In this document: piece by piece, positions 59,576 to 64,000 of the stretch | How the letters are laid out: each line of letters starts with the position of its first letter | Position numbering within the stretch: position 1 is the stretch's first letter | NCBI RefSeq assembly: GCF_018882205.1 | Contig: NZ_JACVOU010000001.1 | Span: 434,001-498,000, forward strand | Direction: 5' to 3' | DNA from: Polynucleobacter bastaniensis | Lineage (GTDB): Bacteria; Pseudomonadota; Gammaproteobacteria; Burkholderiales; Burkholderiaceae | DNA: 64,000 nt | Position numbers and translations under genes: made by a program | Notes under the pieces: model-generated | The model's input: the letters and a program-made list of their open reading frames with translations, nothing else | Database searches by the model: none | What the model was told of the DNA's origin: nothing

Positions 59576-60532
59576 TTAAGTGCGGGCATCTTCAAGGACG
59601 CGTTTTACAAAATCTCTAAATGGCAAAATACTGGGGGCCTGCAGTAAGAGAGCTTGTGATGCATATTGAGCAAGCGTATGTGGGGAGTTAATGATATCTT
59701 TTAATGGAGAGAAATTGCACCAAGACATTGGAGCGAGATTTATAAATGCATTCGGATTAAAGTCCACCTTTACATTTTCATCGGCCCATGTAATTGGCAA
59801 GCACTTTGCAAAGAATGCTTCGGGAATTTTCTCCGTGTAATAGCCTGGGTACATGGCATTTTCTGGGCAAAGATTAAATGCAAAGTCCTGTAACAAGACT
59901 TCTTTAACAATGCCACTAAGATGATGACTTTTAATGTCCTTATTAAAATATGGCCCAAAGCCGCTTACTGGTAAAACACTATTTACAGCCTTAAAGAGTG
60001 TATTGCGAGGCTCCCGCATGTGCGAACTCAAAAATGCTGCGCCCCTCCTCCTTTGCAAGAAGGTATTTCCCAGTGGCTGCATAAGGCGCTCAATCGTTAA
60101 TAGTGAGCCATATCGTGGATTTTGGTTTCCATGTATTCCCTCATGAGACCAATCAATCATTTCCATCCAGTAAGGCAGTCGAAAGTGCTTATTGGACTGA
60201 ATATTGAGATCAAATGAAGCCGAGTAATCTGGTTGGTGGACATCGTGCCGGATATTTTCAGCACTTTGAAATAGTTTTAATGGGGTATTTTTCCTGCCAC
60301 CCATTGCCCTAGTTAGTATCTGATTTAAAGGTTTTACGGCTGGGCGCAGTGGTTTTGGGCACCAACTTAGCTTTTTGGGGTTGGGGTCGGCAAATGGGCC
60401 GACAATTAGAAGATCGCTCTCTTTTGGGGTCACCCAATTAACCTGGTAGCCTAGGCTTTGGGCGATAATTGGAAGCAAGCTTTGGTGGTAGTCAATTGGG
60501 CTACCAATGGTTGCTATACGTATATTTTTCAT
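59576..60532 (-). CDS. Family 10-like (fucosyltransferase-type) glycosyltransferase
   Basis: The C-terminal part carries FNLCPENAMYPGYYTEKIPEAFFAKCLPITWAD, the signature region of GT10 alpha-1,3/4-fucosyltransferases, with the Glu and Tyr-Thr-Glu-Lys residues that bind GDP-fucose. The 318 residues also include FLSSHMREPRNTLFKAVN. Fucose use is not proven; GT10-like enzymes of other specificity exist. Minus strand, 12 bases before the previous gene and divergent from the next with 22 bases between. Confidence 0.72.
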   Translation of the reverse strand: MKNIRIATIGSPIDYHQSLLPIIAQSLGYQVNWVTPKESDLLIVGPFADPNPKKLSWCPKPLRPAVKPLNQILTRAMGGRKNTPLKLFQSAENIRHDVHQPDYSASFDLNIQSNKHFRLPYWMEMIDWSHEGIHGNQNPRYGSLLTIERLMQPLGNTFLQRRRGAAFLSSHMREPRNTLFKAVNSVLPVSGFGPYFNKDIKSHHLSGIVKEVLLQDFAFNLCPENAMYPGYYTEKIPEAFFAKCLPITWADENVKVDFNPNAFINLAPMSWCNFSPLKDIINSPHTLAQYASQALLLQAPSILPFRDFVKRVLEDART

Positions 60533-60554
60533 TTCCCTATACTAATTTATTTTT

Positions 60555-61322
60555 ATGCCCCATTCCCTTGCATGTTATTCAGTAGTAATTACTACGTTTG
60601 ATAAGCGTTTCGATGAATTCTTAGTGCCGCTAATTGCGAGTATTAAAAATCAGCGACCAAATATTGAGATTATTGTCACAATTAATGGGCCTGGAAGGGG
60701 TGACTTTGATGAGTTGTATCGCGGCAATATCCTAAATTATCTTGCTAAATTTATTAATGTATTTCCAGTTATGTTCCCAAATTTTCAATCCTTAGCCAAG
60801 ATGTGGAATCGTGGGGTGTTAACAGCTAGCAATGAACGCATATTGGTGTTAAATGACGATCTCAACATTCAGGCTTCTGCAGACACATGTTTTTTTGATA
60901 ACTTAGAGTCTGCAATGGCTGCCCAGCAGGATACTTTCACAATCAACGGCAGCTTCTCTCATTTTGTCTTGAACAAACGTGAATTAATTCAGGTTGGATT
61001 TTTCGATGAACGTTTGCTTGGCTTGGGGGAGGAAGATGGCGATTTCTTCTGGCGTTACTACCAAGAATTTCAAAGAGAGATTCCAAGTGTTGACATGGAA
61101 TTAATTGACAATGTCCACTCTGATGTTGCCGATGATGGCTACACGAAAGGAATTCGTACGGCCTCGAAATTTAATAGAGATTTTATTAAGAATGTTAAGT
61201 ATAAAAATACCTTACTGGGTGGATACCGCGGTATGTTCGATAATAAGGTAAAGCAGACCTTAGATGATGAGGCGCAGTATCCTTACGAACTTTTTTATTT
61301 AGATAACAAGGGTAAGCTTTAG
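60555..61322 (+). CDS. GT2-like glycosyltransferase
   Basis: Probable GT-A glycosyltransferase, 255 residues. Early residues YSVVITTFDKRFDEFLVPLIASIKNQRPNIEIIVTING match the GT2 N-terminus, followed by RILVLNDDLNIQ with the DD metal motif and FFDERLLGLGEEDGDFFWRYYQ with the catalytic-base-like acidic cluster. No Shine-Dalgarno is visible and only 22 bases separate it from the divergent neighbour. Sugar unknown. Confidence 0.7.
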   Translation: MPHSLACYSVVITTFDKRFDEFLVPLIASIKNQRPNIEIIVTINGPGRGDFDELYRGNILNYLAKFINVFPVMFPNFQSLAKMWNRGVLTASNERILVLNDDLNIQASADTCFFDNLESAMAAQQDTFTINGSFSHFVLNKRELIQVGFFDERLLGLGEEDGDFFWRYYQEFQREIPSVDMELIDNVHSDVADDGYTKGIRTASKFNRDFIKNVKYKNTLLGGYRGMFDNKVKQTLDDEAQYPYELFYLDNKGKL

Positions 61323-61339
61323 TTCATCTCAAGAAAAAG

Positions 61340-62341
61340 ATGAAGTTTATTTATCTAGCAACCGCCTTATGCATTAGCATAAGGAATTTTTTCTCAGATA
61401 AACAATACCAAGCTGAAATTGTTGGTAGGGTAATTTTGATTTCTCGCCGAAATCCTGAGATCGTTATTCATGACTACTATTTCTATATTTTAGGTTTGCT
61501 GCGCTCTAGCCTAGGTGCCTTATCGAAAAATTGTTTTGTATTTTACGAGTCCAATACCTTTCATTTTTTAAATTTTTTTTTACCAATCCTGCGCATAAAT
61601 TTACAAATTGAACATACTCTTGTAAAGCCCGGAGGGCGTGATGCTGAGGGATCTTTCTTGGGGTCTTTACCTGTTCCGAATAGTTCAATGCAGTATTTAG
61701 TTCGAATCGCAAATCTTTCCCGCCTAAATATCGCAAATGCTATCTTTGATTACAGTCGTATTAATTTATACAACATACGATGCGCAAAATCATTTGACTT
61801 ATATTTGAAAAAAACTTTTTGTATTAGCCCAGCACTTTATCCGTTGAATATTGATGCCCTTGGTCGGGACGGCGTTATCACGCTATTTGGCAATCCTGAG
61901 GACTCAAGGCGGAAATTGTTCTTAGAGAGCTTAAAAAATAGGCACATTGATTCGATAAATGTGCGGGGAGTCTACTTTGATATTGATTCAGTCTATCGAA
62001 AGGCAAAGATTGTGATTAATATCCACCAAACTGAATACCACGATACTTTGGAAGAGTTAAGGGTTTTGCCCGCCCTAAGAAGGGGTGCAATTGTTATTAG
62101 TGAGTCAACGCCTTATGCAGAAAAAACATGGTACTCAAAATTTATCATTTGGGGTTCGTTAGAGCAGATACCCGATTTAATTATCCATACTCAAAGAAAC
62201 TATAATCAAATCCACCGTCAAATTTTTGGTGATACGTTGCATTCACATTTTCTGAGGCGCATGAGGCGAATTGAACGGTGCAATGAGCTTGCATCTGTTG
62301 GGGCGGCTAAGCGATTAAATCAAGATTTGCTAGGGTTTTAG
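61340..62341 (+). CDS. Unassigned protein, likely GT-B-like, in the glycan locus
   Basis: I do not recognise this 333-residue protein. The gene is very AT-rich (runs such as the T9 near 61575). The C-terminal half, [33 protein letters not shown], resembles the CgeB-like glycosyltransferase C-terminal domain, where a glutamate contacts the sugar donor. The N-terminal half has no clear motif. It lies between a GT2-like gene and rfbB, so a role in the same glycan is likely, by context only. Confidence 0.55.
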   Translation: MKFIYLATALCISIRNFFSDKQYQAEIVGRVILISRRNPEIVIHDYYFYILGLLRSSLGALSKNCFVFYESNTFHFLNFFLPILRINLQIEHTLVKPGGRDAEGSFLGSLPVPNSSMQYLVRIANLSRLNIANAIFDYSRINLYNIRCAKSFDLYLKKTFCISPALYPLNIDALGRDGVITLFGNPEDSRRKLFLESLKNRHIDSINVRGVYFDIDSVYRKAKIVINIHQTEYHDTLEELRVLPALRRGAIVISESTPYAEKTWYSKFIIWGSLEQIPDLIIHTQRNYNQIHRQIFGDTLHSHFLRRMRRIERCNELASVGAAKRLNQDLLGF

Positions 62342-62360
62342 TCTATTTGAAGAGGTCTTC

Positions 62361-63419
62361 ATGATTTTGGTCACTGGTGGTGCTGGCTTTATTGGTGGAA
62401 ATTTTGTTCTTGATTGGCTGGCCAATCCAAATGCAGAAGGCATTATTAATCTTGATAAGCTGACCTATGCTGGAAATCTCGCTACCTTAGAGCCTCTCAA
62501 GAATGATCGCCGTCATATTTTTATGCACGGTGATATTGGCGATAAAGAGCAAGTCACTAAATTAATTAAAGAGCATCAACCGCGCGTTATAGTGAACTTT
62601 GCAGCAGAAAGTCACGTAGATCGATCCATTCATGGACCGGCTGAGTTTGTGCAAACCAATATTGTGGGAACATTTAATTTGTTGGAATGTGCCCGTGAGT
62701 ATTGGAATGGTTTGGATGAAGCTGCCAAAAAAGCCTTTCGCTTTCATCATGTATCGACTGATGAGGTTTACGGATCTTTATCGGCAAGCGATCCTGCATT
62801 TACGGAAACCAATTCTTATGAGCCTAATAGCCCCTATTCGGCATCTAAAGCTGCTTCCGATCATTTAGTGCGCGCATGGTTCCATACCTATGGCTTCCCA
62901 GTGGTCACCACCAATTGCTCTAATAATTATGGCCCTTACCACTTCCCAGAGAAGTTAATTCCGCTGGTGATTCTCAATGCACTCGATGGTAAGCCATTGC
63001 CAATCTATGGTGATGGTCAGCAGATTCGCGATTGGCTCTATGTTGGCGATCATTGTTCAGCTATTCGTGAGGTCTTAGCTAAAGGCAAATTGGGTGAGAC
63101 ATACAACATCGGGGGTTGGAATGAAAAAGCCAACATTGATGTCGTCAAAACGATCTGCGCGATTTTGGATGAGTTAAGGCCGCGGGCTGACGGTAAGTCA
63201 TATGTAGAGCAAATTACTTACGTTAAGGATCGTCCTGGCCATGACCGCCGTTATGCGATTGATGCGAGTAAGGTAGGGCGTGAGCTCGGCTGGCGACCTG
63301 CCGAGACTTTTGATACTGGCATGCGTAAGACGGTGCAATGGTATCTAGATAATCCAGTATGGGTGGAGGGCGTTGTCAGCGGCTCCTACCGCGACTGGTT
63401 ACAAAAGCAATACAACTAA
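62361..63419 (+). CDS. rfbB: dTDP-glucose 4,6-dehydratase
   Basis: Second step of dTDP-L-rhamnose synthesis. The 352-residue extended SDR starts [20 protein letters not shown] (NAD loop), with [25 protein letters not shown] containing the catalytic Asp/Glu pair, the [12 protein letters not shown]xxxK motif, and [16 protein letters not shown]. rfbD follows after 16 bases; rfbA and rfbC should lie beyond the window. Base composition returns to that of the core genes. Confidence 0.96.
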   Translation: MILVTGGAGFIGGNFVLDWLANPNAEGIINLDKLTYAGNLATLEPLKNDRRHIFMHGDIGDKEQVTKLIKEHQPRVIVNFAAESHVDRSIHGPAEFVQTNIVGTFNLLECAREYWNGLDEAAKKAFRFHHVSTDEVYGSLSASDPAFTETNSYEPNSPYSASKAASDHLVRAWFHTYGFPVVTTNCSNNYGPYHFPEKLIPLVILNALDGKPLPIYGDGQQIRDWLYVGDHCSAIREVLAKGKLGETYNIGGWNEKANIDVVKTICAILDELRPRADGKSYVEQITYVKDRPGHDRRYAIDASKVGRELGWRPAETFDTGMRKTVQWYLDNPVWVEGVVSGSYRDWLQKQYN

Positions 63420-63435
63420 GACTCACTTCATTTCT

Positions 63436-64000
63436 ATGAATATTTTGGTACTTGGTAGGGATGGTCAATTAGGCAGAGCATTTCATGTTTTGCTAGATGC
63501 GCTCTTGCCTGCTTTGGCAGATAAGCCAAATATTCAATATGTAGGACGCTCTGAATGCGATCTCACTAATGTTGTTGCATTAAACAATCTCTTAAATCAA
63601 TTTCAGCCCAAGCTTATTGTGAATGCCTCGGCATACACAGCAGTTGATCAGGCGGAGACAGATGTTGATCAAGCATTTGCAATTAATACAAGAGCACCTG
63701 AAGTCATGGCGAAATATGCTGCAGACCATAATGCTACTTTTCTCCACTACTCAACAGACTACGTCTTTGATGGTGAAAAATACGGCTATTACTTAGAGGA
63801 TGACGTGCGCAACCCTTTGGGGGTTTATGGGAAAAGCAAGGCTGCTGGAGAAGAGGCTGTTGCTCGAGCATTTGCTAGTAATCATGGCAGCGGTCAATAC
63901 GCTATCTTCAGAGCTAGCTGGGTGTATGGAGATGGTGGTAACTTTATTCGGACCATTTTGCGCTTAGCTAAAGATCGTGCAGAGCTCAAGATCATTCATG
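63436..64000 (+). CDS. rfbD: dTDP-4-dehydrorhamnose reductase, 5' part only
   Basis: Last step of dTDP-L-rhamnose synthesis, reducing the 4-keto group with NADPH. From ATG 63436 the frame is open for 188 codons to the window edge. It shows MNILVLGRDGQLGRAFHVLL, VNASAYTAVDQAETD, FLHYSTDYVFDGEKYGYYLE and YGKSKAAGEEAV with the catalytic Tyr and Lys. About one third should lie outside (family about 300 residues). Confidence 0.94.
   Translation, partial: MNILVLGRDGQLGRAFHVLLDALLPALADKPNIQYVGRSECDLTNVVALNNLLNQFQPKLIVNASAYTAVDQAETDVDQAFAINTRAPEVMAKYAADHNATFLHYSTDYVFDGEKYGYYLEDDVRNPLGVYGKSKAAGEEAVARAFASNHGSGQYAIFRASWVYGDGGNFIRTILRLAKDRAELKIIH

Noticed and set aside
55518..64000. Mobile element or prophage as the origin of the glycan locus
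   Set aside because: No transposase, integrase, terminal repeat or tRNA attachment site is visible; only composition and orientation suggest exchange.

Overview
The window looks like a core chromosomal segment of a small-genome betaproteobacterium of the Burkholderiaceae, most like Polynucleobacter. The basis is gene order (ispB | rplU-rpmA-obg-proB; leuS-lptE-holA-proA; yqgE-ruvX-pyrR-pyrB; aroQ-accB-accC-prmA), moderate GC, dense packing and an AKKPAAKK-type histone H1-like protein. This assignment is inference from synteny and protein character; no 16S gene is present. I saw no tRNA, rRNA, CRISPR array, insertion sequence or prophage.

Layout. 1-9.3 kb: isoprenoid chain synthesis (ispB, cut by the edge), ribosomal proteins L21/L27 behind an exact consensus sigma70 promoter, obg, a short proB, a lipoprotein, rppH, proS, ffh, a CcsA/YpjD-like membrane protein and an AmpD with an extra N-terminal zinc-finger-like part. 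9.3-14.6 kb: class Ia ribonucleotide reductase nrdAB behind a pair of NrdR-box-like sites, then the histone H1-like gene, whose conserved-looking C-terminus lies in the -1 frame behind a slippery A AAA AAG site. 14.6-20.3 kb, minus strand: aroQ-accB-accC-prmA(fused to DUF3426)-pfkB-type kinase, and a TlpA-like thioredoxin. 20.4-27 kb: mpl, a FabG-like SDR, an RNB ribonuclease, tonB-like, aroE, mtgA. 27-35 kb: pyrF, corA, thiL-pgpA-pncC, maeB, a barstar-family gene, rsmE. 35-48 kb: tkt-gap, fur|bamE, dapB, leuS-lptE-holA-proA, hemJ-like, a THUMP methyltransferase and a 56-residue rubredoxin. 48-55.5 kb: hemL, apaH, phrB, ydcF-like, yqgE-ruvX-pyrR-pyrB. 55.5-64 kb: a surface-glycan locus of seven glycosyltransferase-like genes, AT-rich and mixed in strand between about 58.5 and 62.3 kb, ending in rfbB and the start of rfbD (dTDP-rhamnose synthesis).

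How the genes work together. Most encode housekeeping functions: translation, protein targeting, deoxynucleotide supply, fatty-acid initiation, cell-wall synthesis and recycling (mpl, ampD, mtgA), outer-membrane assembly (bamE, lptE), proline, lysine and aromatic amino acid synthesis, and pyrimidine synthesis. The accessory part is the glycan locus at the right end.

The most interesting signal is at 14387-14425: a nine-A run holding an in-phase A AAA AAG heptamer, a stop codon directly after it, a 7-nt spacer and a hairpin, followed by a -1 frame that continues the K/A/P-rich protein and ends in a distinctive tail. It could be programmed -1 frameshifting or transcriptional slippage giving two histone-like isoforms of 96 and 137 residues; a homopolymer sequencing error is the main alternative. 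Other notable points are the PrmA-DUF3426 and zinc-finger-AmpD fusions, a ProB without PUA domain, the obg Shine-Dalgarno buried in a terminator stem, an orphan barstar-like protein, and a GAPDH lacking the usual NAD-selecting aspartate.
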